The translations under genes and the position numbers were made by a program. From the NCBI RefSeq assembly GCF_007992115.1, contig NZ_BJZQ01000022.1, positions 1 to 33,112 of the forward strand: 33,112 bases of DNA. The letters are read 5' to 3'. The notes beneath the pieces were generated by a model. That model was not told where the DNA came from, ran no database searches, and worked only from the letters and a program-made list of their open reading frames with translations. This DNA comes from Aeromicrobium flavum (lineage in GTDB: Bacteria > Actinomycetota > Actinomycetes > Propionibacteriales > Nocardioidaceae). Below are positions 26,386-33,112 of the stretch, piece after piece; within the stretch, counting starts at the first letter, position 1, and every line of letters starts with the position of its first letter.

Positions 26386-27846
26386 TCAGGCGCGTGCCTC
26401 GGCCGCCTTCGCCACGTTCTTCTGCATGCCGCCGAAGATGATGCCGTGGAACGGCGCCACCGCCCACCAGTAGAGGTGTCCCAGCAGCCCGCGTGGGTGG
26501 AACAGCGCGCGCTGGTGGAACGACGTCGTGCCCGAGTCGTCGGAGCCGACCTGCAGCTCGAGCCAGGCCAGCCCGGGCACCTTCATCTCGGCGCGCAGGC
26601 GCAGGAAGCGGGCGTCGTCGGTGTCCTCGACGCGCCAGAAGTCGACGGCGTCGCCGACGAAGAGCTGGCTGTGGTCGCGGCGTCCCCGGCGGAGACCGGG
26701 TCCGCCGAAGAGCGTGTCGATGAAGCCACGGACCTCCCACGCGAAGGGCCACGAGTACCAGCCGTGGTCGCCGCCGATGCCCTCGATGACGGCCCAGAGG
26801 TCCTCGGGGGTGGCATCGACCTCGCGCGTGCGCTCGTCGACGTAGAGCGAGCCGCCGGCCCAGTCCGGGTCGGCCGGCAGCGGCTCGGAGGGGGCGCCGC
26901 TCGTCGCCGCGGACGACCAGCGCGTCGGCACGTCGAGGTTCCTGATCTTCGTCAGCGCCAGCTCGACGGCCCGCTCGAAGCCGGTCCAGCCGCCCGGGGG
27001 CAGGTGGACGTACCGCGTGATGTCGTCCTCCTGCGCCACCACGGTGTTGCGCAGGCTCTCGACCAGCGGACGGGCCAGGCCGGACGGGACGGGCGTGACC
27101 AAGCCGACCCAGAGGCTGGAGATCCGCGGCGACAGGATCGGCACGCGCAGGATGCGCCGCTTCGGCAGCCCGGCGACCCGCGCGTACCGCTGCATCATCT
27201 CGAGGTACGTCAGGACGTCGGGGCCGCCGATGTCGAACCGGCGGTTCACGTCGGGCGGCAGGTCGGCGCAGGCCACGAGGATGTGCAGCACGTCGCGGAT
27301 CGCGATCGGCTGGATGCACGAGTCGACCCATTTGGGAGCGACCATCGCCGGCAGGCGCTCGGTCAGGTACCGCAGCATCTCGAACGACGCCGACCCCGAG
27401 CCGATGACGATGCCCGCCTGCAGGACGGCGGTGGGCACGCCCGAGTCGAGCAGCACCCGGGCGACCTCGTCGCGCGAGCGCAGGTGCTCGGACAGCTCCT
27501 CGCCCTCGGGCACCATGCCGGACAGGTAGACGATGCGGCTTACGCCGGCGTCCTTCGCCGCCCCGGCGATCGTGGCGGCCATGTCGTGCTCGGTGCGCAC
27601 GAGGTCGCCGCCGGACGCGATGGAGTGCAGCAGGTAGTAGAAGACGTCAACGCCCTCGCACGCGCGCCGGACGTCGGACTCGTCGGTGGCGTCGCCGACC
27701 ACGATCTCGACCCGGTCGGCCCACGGGTGGGCCCGGGCCTTCCGCTCGTCGCGGACCAGGACCCGCACCTCGTGCCCGGCGTCGAGCAGTTGCGGGACGA
27801 GGCGGCCCCCGACGTAGCCGGTCGAACCGGTGACGAGACAGCGCAT
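26386..27846 (-). CDS. NAD(P)-binding SDR protein with DUF2867 domain
   Basis: A two-domain protein of 486 residues. Residues 1-290 are an atypical extended short-chain dehydrogenase domain: nucleotide motif VTGSTGYVGGRLVPQLLDAGHEVRVLVR, an IVYLSGM strand, and later QPIAIRDVLHILV and FDIGGPDVLTYLEMM. The Tyr-x-x-x-Lys catalytic pair is not evident, so binding or complex-I-type functions are possible. Residues 330-486 form a DUF2867 domain of the START-like/polyketide-cyclase kind (EVDATPEDLWAVIEG, HQRALFHPRGLLGHLYWWAVAPFHGIIFGGM). This fusion recurs in bacteria without a known activity. The ATG at 27846 has a GGGGAG ribosome binding site. It is on the minus strand, separated from ptsI by a repeat. 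Confidence 0.9.
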   Translation of the reverse strand: MRCLVTGSTGYVGGRLVPQLLDAGHEVRVLVRDERKARAHPWADRVEIVVGDATDESDVRRACEGVDVFYYLLHSIASGGDLVRTEHDMAATIAGAAKDAGVSRIVYLSGMVPEGEELSEHLRSRDEVARVLLDSGVPTAVLQAGIVIGSGSASFEMLRYLTERLPAMVAPKWVDSCIQPIAIRDVLHILVACADLPPDVNRRFDIGGPDVLTYLEMMQRYARVAGLPKRRILRVPILSPRISSLWVGLVTPVPSGLARPLVESLRNTVVAQEDDITRYVHLPPGGWTGFERAVELALTKIRNLDVPTRWSSAATSGAPSEPLPADPDWAGGSLYVDERTREVDATPEDLWAVIEGIGGDHGWYSWPFAWEVRGFIDTLFGGPGLRRGRRDHSQLFVGDAVDFWRVEDTDDARFLRLRAEMKVPGLAWLELQVGSDDSGTTSFHQRALFHPRGLLGHLYWWAVAPFHGIIFGGMQKNVAKAAEARA

Positions 27847-27883
27847 GCTCCCCAGTGTTTGGCCCCGGCCCGAGGACCGCGAC

Positions 27884-27917
27884 TTTTGCGCCACCTCGAC
27901 CCGCCGAGTGGCGGGCG
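27884..27917. repeat. Intergenic palindromic repeat, partial copy
   Basis: TTTTGCGCCAC (27884-27894), then a 15-mer GCCGAGTGGCGGGCG (27903-27917) that is identical to 33087-33101. It occupies most of the 80-nt gap between the ptsI stop and the SDR start. The copy is shorter than the one at the window end and its inner hairpin is weaker. Confidence 0.65.
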
Positions 27918-27926
27918 GGACTGCGG

Positions 27927-29588
27927 CTACGCGGGCGGCTGCTGCAGCGCGGCCTGGGCCGCCTGGGCGGCGGTGATGTTGTCGGAGGCGGCGAGGGCGG
28001 CCTCCGCGGCGGCCTGGCACTGCTCGAGGGTGACCTGCGAGAGGCGCGACCCGACGGCGCGCACGGCCGACGCGGCGCACGACAGCGACGTGACGCCCAG
28101 GCCGGTCAGCACGATCGCGAGCAGGGGATGGGCGGCCGCCTCGCCGCACACGCCGACGGGCTTCCCGGCCCGCTGGCCGGCCTGCGCCACCAGCTTGATC
28201 GAGGCCAGCAGGGCCGGCTGCCACGGGTCGGTGAGATCGCTCAGCGTGGGCGCCATCCGGTCGGCGGCGAACGTGTACTGCGACAGGTCGTTGGTGCCGA
28301 TCGAGACGAAGTCGAGGTGGCGGAACAGGCGGTCCGCCAGCAGCACCGTGGACGGGGTCTCGATCATGATCCCGGCCTGCAGGCCCCGCGCCCGCACGCG
28401 CTCGGCGAACCACTGCGCCTCGGCCTCGGTGGTGACCATCGGCGCCATGACCCGCACGTCGGCGCCCGTCCGCTCGCTCGCCGCGGCGATGCCGTCGAGC
28501 TGGCGGTCGAGCATCCCCGGGTCGGCCAGGCCGATGCGCAGGCCGCGCACGCCGAGCGCCGGGTTGGGCTCGTCGGGCTGGGTCGCGAACGCCAGTGGCT
28601 TGTCCGAGCCGGCGTCGAGGGTGCGGACGATGACCTTCTTGTCGCCCATCGCCTCGAAGACGGCCGCGTAGAGGTCGGCCTGCTCGTCGACGGAGGGCTC
28701 GGTGGTGCGCTCGAGGAACAGCAGCTCGGTGCGGAACAGGCCCACACCCTCGATCGGCTGCTCGGCGGCGACACGCGCGCCGGCTCCGTCCTGGACGTTC
28801 GCCAGGATCTGGACCGGGTGCCCGTCGGCCGTGCGGCCGGGGCCGGTCCATCCGGCGGCGGCCTCGCGGGTGCGGCGGTCCTCCTCGACGAGTGCGGCCA
28901 CCTGGGCCTCGTCGGGATCGACGGTGACCGTCCCGGCCGTGCCGTCGACGGCGACCTTCTCGCCCGCGGGCACGTCCTTCAGGTCCGTCACGGCGACGAC
29001 GCACGGGATGCCCAGCTGCCGCGCGATGATCGCCGTGTGGCTGGTCGAGCCGCCCAGCTCGGTGGCGATGGCGACGATGCGGGTCGGGTCGAGGCCGGCG
29101 GTGTCGGCGGGGGCCAGGTCGTCGGCCAGCAGCACCGACGGCTCGTCCGGTTCGGGGATGCCCGGCTCTGGCAGGCGCAGCAGCTCGGCGACGATGCGGT
29201 CGCGCACGTCGTAGAGGTCGGTGACGCGCTCGGCCATGAGCCCGCCCGCCGCGGTGAACATCGTGGCGAGCTCCTCGATGGCCTTCGTCGTGGCCGTCGC
29301 CGGCCCGGAGCCCGCGGTCGCGTGCTTGGTGACGAACGTGGCCAGGCCTCGGTCCTCGGCCAGGGAGGCGGTGGTGGCCAGCACCTCGGACGCGGCACCG
29401 CCGGCGGACTCGGCCCGCGCGCGGAGCCGGCGGGCCACCTCGGCGGCGGCGCTGCCGAACGCGACGGTGGTGGCCGAGGGATCACCGGCCGTCTCGTCCT
29501 CGGGTGCGGTGGGACGGGGCGCGGGGCGGACGGCCGGGCCGACCCCGATGCCCGGGACGACGGCGGTTCCGGAGTAGACGCTGGTCAC
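27927..29588 (-). CDS. ptsI: PTS enzyme I (phosphoenolpyruvate-protein phosphotransferase)
   Basis: Takes phosphate from PEP on a histidine and hands it to HPr, in the cytoplasm. The 553-residue protein has the HPr-binding helical domain, the phosphohistidine domain with GGSTSHTAIIARQLGIPCVV (His184, equivalent to E. coli His189), and the C-terminal PEP-binding barrel. That barrel shows EGVGLFRTELLFLE, SIGTNDLSQYTFAADR and VCGEAAAHP with Cys481 (E. coli Cys502). Slightly short of the usual 570, but all sites are intact. Start is a GTG at 29588, 6 nt after TACCGT; the longer upstream frame runs into the intergenic region and is not supported. It is divergent from the fructose operon and supplies its phosphate. 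Confidence 0.95.
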   Translation of the reverse strand: MTSVYSGTAVVPGIGVGPAVRPAPRPTAPEDETAGDPSATTVAFGSAAAEVARRLRARAESAGGAASEVLATTASLAEDRGLATFVTKHATAGSGPATATTKAIEELATMFTAAGGLMAERVTDLYDVRDRIVAELLRLPEPGIPEPDEPSVLLADDLAPADTAGLDPTRIVAIATELGGSTSHTAIIARQLGIPCVVAVTDLKDVPAGEKVAVDGTAGTVTVDPDEAQVAALVEEDRRTREAAAGWTGPGRTADGHPVQILANVQDGAGARVAAEQPIEGVGLFRTELLFLERTTEPSVDEQADLYAAVFEAMGDKKVIVRTLDAGSDKPLAFATQPDEPNPALGVRGLRIGLADPGMLDRQLDGIAAASERTGADVRVMAPMVTTEAEAQWFAERVRARGLQAGIMIETPSTVLLADRLFRHLDFVSIGTNDLSQYTFAADRMAPTLSDLTDPWQPALLASIKLVAQAGQRAGKPVGVCGEAAAHPLLAIVLTGLGVTSLSCAASAVRAVGSRLSQVTLEQCQAAAEAALAASDNITAAQAAQAALQQPPA

Positions 29589-29594
29589 CCCTCG

Positions 29595-29600
29595 ACGGTA
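29595..29600 (-). promoter_or_regulatory. -10 box TACCGT, leaderless promoter of ptsI
   Basis: On the minus strand TACCGT precedes the GTG by 6 nt (cgaggg). The gap contains GAGGG, but it is too close to act as a normal ribosome binding site. The -35 region is weak. Confidence 0.5.
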
Positions 29601-29631
29601 TCCCCGCTGGCGCGTGCGGGCACCGCGCCCC

Positions 29632-29700
29632 TTGACATAGTCCCACGATGTGACATAAAACAACTCAAGACAACATTGACTTCCACAACAAACCACATCG
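29632..29700 (+). promoter_or_regulatory. Fructose operon promoter in an AT-rich island with ACAAC repeats
   Basis: -35 TTGACA (29632-29637), with -10 candidates ATAAAA (29655-29660, 17-nt spacer) or TAAAAC (29656-29661, 18-nt). The island from 29650 to 29696 is markedly AT-rich. ACAAC recurs at 29660, 29670 and 29685, and TGACATA at 29633 and 29651. Arms CGATGTG (29646-29652) and CACATCG (29694-29700) flank it. Repeated short sites like these are used by DeoR-family fru/pts regulators; none is encoded in the window. Confidence 0.6.
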
Positions 29701-29753
29701 CGCGACCAGCGCGGGCGTGTGACGGTGGAACCAGGTCATCGGAAGGAGCCCGC

Positions 29754-30695
29754 ATGATCGTCACCGTCACCGCCAACCCGGCGACCGACCGGCTGGTCGG
29801 GCTGCTGGAGCGCCTCGAACGGGGTGCCGTCGTACGCGCCGAGGCCGCTCGGGACGATCCCGGGGGCAAGGGCGTCAACGTCGCCCGGGTGCTCCACGCC
29901 GCGGGCGTTCCGGTGACGGCCGTGCTGCCCGGGGCTGCCGACGAGCCCCTGCTCGCCGCCCTCGACCTCCGGGACGTCCCGTACCGCGCCGTCCCCGTGC
30001 GGGGGCGGCTGCGCGTCAACCTCACGCTCGCGGAGCCCGAGGGCACGACGACCAAGATCAACTCGCCCGGCCCGCGGCTGGACGAGGCCGAGCTGGCCCA
30101 CCTGACCGAGGTCCTGATCGAGACGGCCACCCCGGGCGACTGGGCCGTGCTCAGCGGCTCGCTGCCGCCCGGCGTGCCGTTCGACTGGTACGCCTCGACC
30201 ACGACGCGGCTCCAGGGCGCGGGCGTCCGCGTCGCGGTCGACGCCTCCGGCGCGGCCCTGAGCCTCGCCGTCGAGCAGTCGGCTCCCGATCTCATCAAGC
30301 CCAACTCCGACGAGCTGGCCGAGCTGCTCGACTGCGACCCCGACGAGATCGAGCGCGATCACCGCCAGGCCGCGGCGCGCGCTCAACAGCTGCGCGACTC
30401 CCACGGCATCGGCGCCGTCCTGCTGACGCTCGGCGGAGCCGGTGCCGTCCTCGCCACCTCCGAGGGCTCGTGGTCGTGCCCGCCCGTGCCGATCACCGTG
30501 CGGAGCACCGTGGGCGCCGGCGACTCGTCCCTCGCCGGCTACCTCGTCGCGGAGGCTGCCGGGCGCGCCCCGGCCGAGTGCCTCGCCAGTGCCGCCGCGC
30601 ACGGAGCGGCCGCCGCCGCCCTCTCGGGATCGGCCCTGCCCACACCCTCAGATCTCCCGCCACTGCCGACCGCCGTGGCCGTCGAACCAGCCTGA
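29754..30695 (+). CDS. fruK: 1-phosphofructokinase (PfkB family)
   Basis: Phosphorylates fructose 1-phosphate, the PTS product, to fructose 1,6-bisphosphate with ATP. The 313 residues have the PfkB ribokinase fold: N-terminal VTVTANPATDRLVGL, substrate motif DPGGKGVNVARVLHAAGV, the anion-hole GAGDSSLAGYLVAEAAG with catalytic Asp257, and LIKPNSDELAELLD. The ATG at 29754 has GAAGGAG 5 nt upstream. A related tagatose-6-phosphate kinase is less likely because the gene precedes a fructose EIIABC. It overlaps or abuts the next gene closely (TGATG possible). It is the first gene of the fructose operon. Confidence 0.92.
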   Translation: MIVTVTANPATDRLVGLLERLERGAVVRAEAARDDPGGKGVNVARVLHAAGVPVTAVLPGAADEPLLAALDLRDVPYRAVPVRGRLRVNLTLAEPEGTTTKINSPGPRLDEAELAHLTEVLIETATPGDWAVLSGSLPPGVPFDWYASTTTRLQGAGVRVAVDASGAALSLAVEQSAPDLIKPNSDELAELLDCDPDEIERDHRQAAARAQQLRDSHGIGAVLLTLGGAGAVLATSEGSWSCPPVPITVRSTVGAGDSSLAGYLVAEAAGRAPAECLASAAAHGAAAAALSGSALPTPSDLPPLPTAVAVEPA

Positions 30696-30706
30696 TGGAG
30701 GCCGAC

Positions 30707-32755
30707 ATGGAACAACTGATCACGGCGGACCTGGTCCAGCTCGACGTGGACCTGGGCACCGACGCCTCGGACGTCATCGACGCCCTGGCCGCACGCGTCG
30801 CCTCGGTCGGCCGCGCCGACTCGGCCGACGACCTCGCGGCGGCCGCCAAGGCGCGCGAGTCGCAGGCCGGCACGGGCGTGCCCGGCGGCATCGCCATCCC
30901 GCACTGCCGGGCCGCGACCGTCACCGCGCCGACGCTGGCGTTCGCACGCCTGTCGAACGGCGCCGACTTCGGCGCCCCGGACGGTGCGGCCGACATCGTC
31001 TTCATGATCGCCGCGCCCGAGGGTGCGGGGAACGCGCACCTCAAGCTGCTGTCGTCGCTCGCCCGGGCCCTCGTCCGGTCCGACTTCACGCAGGCGCTGC
31101 GCGACGCGCGGACGCCGGACGAGATCGTGGCGCTCGTCGAGGAGGTGACGTCCGGGGTCGAGATCGCCCCCGCACCCGCCGCGACCGCCGCCCCGGTCGA
31201 GACCTCGGGCGAGACGCCGCGGCGCATCGTCGCCGTCACGGCCTGCACGACGGGCATCGCGCACACCTACATGGCCGCCGACGCGCTCGCCCAGGCGGCG
31301 CGCGACGCGGGCGTCGACTTCTCCGTCGAGCCGCAGGGCTCCTCGGGCAGCACGCCCCTGACCGCCGACCAGATCTCCTCCGCCGACGCCGTCATCTTCG
31401 CGACGGACGTGGGTGTCAAGGACCAGGCCCGGTTCGCCGGCAAGCCGGTCGTGCGCAGCGGCGTCAAGCGCGCCATCAATGAGCCGCGCGTGATGATCGA
31501 CGCCGCGCTCGCGGCCGCCGCGGACCCCTCCGCCCGCCGGGTCGAGGGAGACGCCGACGGACCCGCCGCGGATGCGGGTGAGGACGAGAACGCCGGCAGG
31601 AAGCTGCAGCGCTGGCTGCTCACCGGCGTCAGCTACATGATCCCGTTCGTCGCCGCGGGCGGCCTGCTGATCGCCCTCGGCTTCCTGCTGGCCGGGTACG
31701 ACGTCACCGACACGGCCGGCGACGTGCTGGCGAGCAACTCGCTGGCCAACCTGCCCGCGGCCGGCGAGCACGCCCTGTTCGACAGCGGCCTCCTGTACTA
31801 CCTCGGCGCGCTGATCTTCCTGCTCGGCTCGTGGGCGTTCAGCTTCCTCGTGCCGGCGCTGGCGGGCTACATCGCCTACGCGATCGCCGACCGTCCGGGC
31901 ATCGCGCCGGGCTTCGTCATGGGCTACGCCGCGACGCAGATCGGCGTCACCGACACCAACCCAAACGGCGCCGGATTCATCGGCGGCATCGTCGGCGGCC
32001 TGCTGGCCGGGCTCGTGGCCGCCTGGTTCACCCGCCGTGGCGTGCCGCGATGGCTGGCCGGCCTCATGCCCGTCGTGGTGATCCCGCTCGTGACCACGCT
32101 CGTCGTGGGCATGGCGCTGATCCTCGTGCTGGCCAAGCCGCTGGCCTGGCTGAACGAGACGCTCGTGGACGGGTTGAACTCCATGACCGGCAACTCGGCG
32201 ATCCTGCTCGGTGCCGTGCTCGGCCTGATGATGTGCTTCGACCTCGGCGGCCCGGTCAACAAGGCCGCGTACGTCTTCGCGGTGACCGGGCTGTCCACGA
32301 CCGGTGCGCTGGAGGCGGGCTCCTCGCAGGCGAAGATCATGGCCGCGGTCATGCTGGCCGGCATGGTGCCGCCGTTGGCGATGGCGCTGTCGACGGCGCT
32401 GCGCCCGAAGCTCTACACGCCCGCCGAGCGCGAGAACGGCAAGGCCGCCTGGCTGCTCGGCGCCTCCTTCATCTCGGAGGGCGCGATCCCGTTCGCCGCC
32501 GCCGACCCGCTGCGCGTCCTCCCGGCGATGATGGCCGGCGGCGTGGTCACCGGCGCGCTCTCGATGGCCACCGGCGTCACGATGATGGCGCCGCACGGCG
32601 GCGTCTTCGTCTTCTTCGCGGTCGACAAGGTGCTGTGGTTCTTCGTCTCGCTGGTCATCGGGACACTGGTGGCAGGATTCCTCGTGACCGCCCTCAAGCA
32701 GGTCGGACACTCCAAGCAGGCGGCGACCGCCGCCGACGACCCCGTCACCGTCTGA
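30707..32755 (+). CDS. fruA: PTS fructose transporter subunit IIABC
   Basis: A single 682-residue polypeptide that takes up and phosphorylates fructose. EIIA occupies residues 1-150 and accepts phosphate on His66 in AIPHCRA. EIIB lies at about 172-275, with the phosphocysteine Cys180 in VTACTTGIAHTYMAADAL. The membrane EIIC runs from about 300 to 665, with YMIPFVAAGGLLIALGFLLAGYD, FVMGYAATQIG, GFIGGIVGGLLAGLV, DLGGPVNKAAY and EGAIPFAAADP. This A-B-C order and the EIIC motifs are those of the fructose/mannitol family. I chose the ATG at 30707 because GGAGG lies 5 nt upstream; the ATG at 30695 overlapping fruK is an alternative. HPr follows 11 nt downstream. Confidence 0.95.
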   Translation: MEQLITADLVQLDVDLGTDASDVIDALAARVASVGRADSADDLAAAAKARESQAGTGVPGGIAIPHCRAATVTAPTLAFARLSNGADFGAPDGAADIVFMIAAPEGAGNAHLKLLSSLARALVRSDFTQALRDARTPDEIVALVEEVTSGVEIAPAPAATAAPVETSGETPRRIVAVTACTTGIAHTYMAADALAQAARDAGVDFSVEPQGSSGSTPLTADQISSADAVIFATDVGVKDQARFAGKPVVRSGVKRAINEPRVMIDAALAAAADPSARRVEGDADGPAADAGEDENAGRKLQRWLLTGVSYMIPFVAAGGLLIALGFLLAGYDVTDTAGDVLASNSLANLPAAGEHALFDSGLLYYLGALIFLLGSWAFSFLVPALAGYIAYAIADRPGIAPGFVMGYAATQIGVTDTNPNGAGFIGGIVGGLLAGLVAAWFTRRGVPRWLAGLMPVVVIPLVTTLVVGMALILVLAKPLAWLNETLVDGLNSMTGNSAILLGAVLGLMMCFDLGGPVNKAAYVFAVTGLSTTGALEAGSSQAKIMAAVMLAGMVPPLAMALSTALRPKLYTPAERENGKAAWLLGASFISEGAIPFAAADPLRVLPAMMAGGVVTGALSMATGVTMMAPHGGVFVFFAVDKVLWFFVSLVIGTLVAGFLVTALKQVGHSKQAATAADDPVTV

Positions 32756-32766
32756 GAGGACCTCAC

Positions 32767-33024
32767 ATGCCCAGCAAGACCGTCACCGTCGGATCCGCCG
32801 TGGGACTGCACGCGCGTCCGGCCGCCACGATCGCCGCCGCCGTCAGCGAGTCGGGCGTGCCCGTCACCCTCGCGACCGCGGGCGGCGAGCCCGTCGACGC
32901 CGGCTCCGCGCTCATGATCATGACGCTCGGCGCCGACCAGGGTGCCGAGATCACCGTCGAGAGCGACGACGAGGCCACCCTCGAGAAGATCGCCGCCCTC
33001 GTCGAGGCCGACCTCGACGCCTGA
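32767..33024 (+). CDS. ptsH: Phosphocarrier protein HPr
   Basis: An 85-residue small carrier that moves phosphate from EI to the EIIA domain. GLHARPAATIA holds the active His15 and Arg17. The regulatory-serine neighbourhood reads VDAGSALMIMTLGA; Ser47 stands at the place of Ser46 of low-GC Gram-positives, but the flanking residues differ from the NLKSIMGV form, so phosphorylation by HPr kinase is doubtful. The length is normal. The ATG at 32767 follows an AGAGGA ribosome binding site and lies 11 nt behind fruA. A palindromic repeat follows the gene and may also end its transcript. Confidence 0.96.
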   Translation: MPSKTVTVGSAVGLHARPAATIAAAVSESGVPVTLATAGGEPVDAGSALMIMTLGADQGAEITVESDDEATLEKIAALVEADLDA

Positions 33025-33059
33025 TCTCCGCCGCCACCAGTCCCGCCGCCACCCCTTCG

Positions 33060-33112
33060 CGAGTGGCGCAGAATCGCCCGCCACTCGCCGAGTGGCGGGC
33101 GTTCTTGCGCCA
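33060..33112. repeat. Nested palindromic intergenic repeat, right end truncated by the window
   Basis: CGAGTGGCGCAGA (33060-33072) is the exact reverse complement of 9-21. A perfect 13-bp hairpin follows: CGCCCGCCACTCG (33075-33087), one base, then CGAGTGGCGGGCG (33089-33101). It ends with TTCTTGCGCCA, the nearly matching outer arm. So the unit is a palindrome within a palindrome, beginning 36 nt after the ptsH stop. It may double as its terminator. Confidence 0.75.

Noticed and set aside
26246..27331. An N-terminal extension of the MMPL transporter into the SDR gene
   Set aside because: The extension is out of frame with the SDR gene and reads as a shadow. The ATG at 26245 with GAAGGAA precedes the expected first membrane helix.
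29651..29672. A CRP/GlxR site in the PTS intergenic region
   Set aside because: TGTGA is present at 29649-29653, but no TCACA half-site follows at the required spacing.
29589..29696. An N-terminal extension of enzyme I
   Set aside because: The extra residues are unlike any PTS enzyme and run into the divergent promoter. The GTG at 29588 gives the correct start of the domain.
27855..29753. The in-frame 5' extension of fruK antisense to ptsI
   Set aside because: The extension lies opposite a certain enzyme I gene. The ATG at 29754 with GAAGGAG is a normal start and matches the PfkB N-terminus.

Overview
This is a high-GC, densely packed stretch of bacterial chromosome with 30 protein-coding genes and no RNA genes. 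Both ends fall in intergenic repeat sequence. Actinobacterial signs are the frequent GTG starts, TAnnnT -10 boxes lying 6-7 nt upstream of start codons (leaderless transcripts), a SCO4848-like small membrane protein and a GC-biased third codon position that produces long antisense shadow frames. The gene mix (acyl-CoA racemase, beta-oxidation genes, MMPL exporter) would suit Nocardioidaceae such as Aeromicrobium or Nocardioides. That placement is inferred from gene style only.

Layout. 1-3.2 kb: PaaI-type thioesterase and an E. coli-type SerA on the plus strand, converging on a DUF1697-sirtuin pair. 3.3-6.5 kb: a minus-strand NTF2-like/FadH (2,4-dienoyl-CoA reductase) operon, a small membrane protein and a PadR regulator with a likely self-operator. 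6.6-9.05 kb: a complete polar amino acid ABC importer (lipoprotein, permease, ATPase), closed by a strong bidirectional terminator. 9.1-12.5 kb: an alpha/beta hydrolase divergent from an alpha-methylacyl-CoA racemase/acyl-CoA dehydrogenase pair. 12.5-15.7 kb: VOC protein, membrane-anchored esterase, an unrecognised gene and UDP-glucose dehydrogenase. 15.75-20.1 kb: a MerR regulator divergent from fadA-fadB, ending in an 18-bp terminator. 20.2-24 kb: aldose epimerase-like protein, APC amino acid permease and a covalent-flavin oxidase. 24.1-27.8 kb: an MMPL transporter and an SDR/DUF2867 protein. 27.9-33 kb: a complete fructose phosphotransferase system, with ptsI divergent from 1-phosphofructokinase, EIIABC and HPr.

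How the genes work together. Lipid catabolism dominates: FadH, the racemase, the LCAD-like dehydrogenase, FadA and FadB together can degrade saturated, unsaturated and methyl-branched acyl-CoAs. A shared 17-bp inverted repeat, TGACA-N7-TGTCA, occurs in front of the hydrolase, the racemase-dehydrogenase pair and fadAB. It probably defines a local regulon of the MerR protein at 15754-16467. The PTS block is self-contained: EI and HPr feed phosphate to the fused EIIABC, and the kinase makes fructose 1,6-bisphosphate.

I found no phage, transposon, CRISPR, toxin or defence system. The less ordinary signals are regulatory: the three-copy operator, the systematic leaderless promoters, and a palindromic intergenic repeat present at both window ends and at 27.9 kb. 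No stretch longer than about 300 bases lacks a gene.
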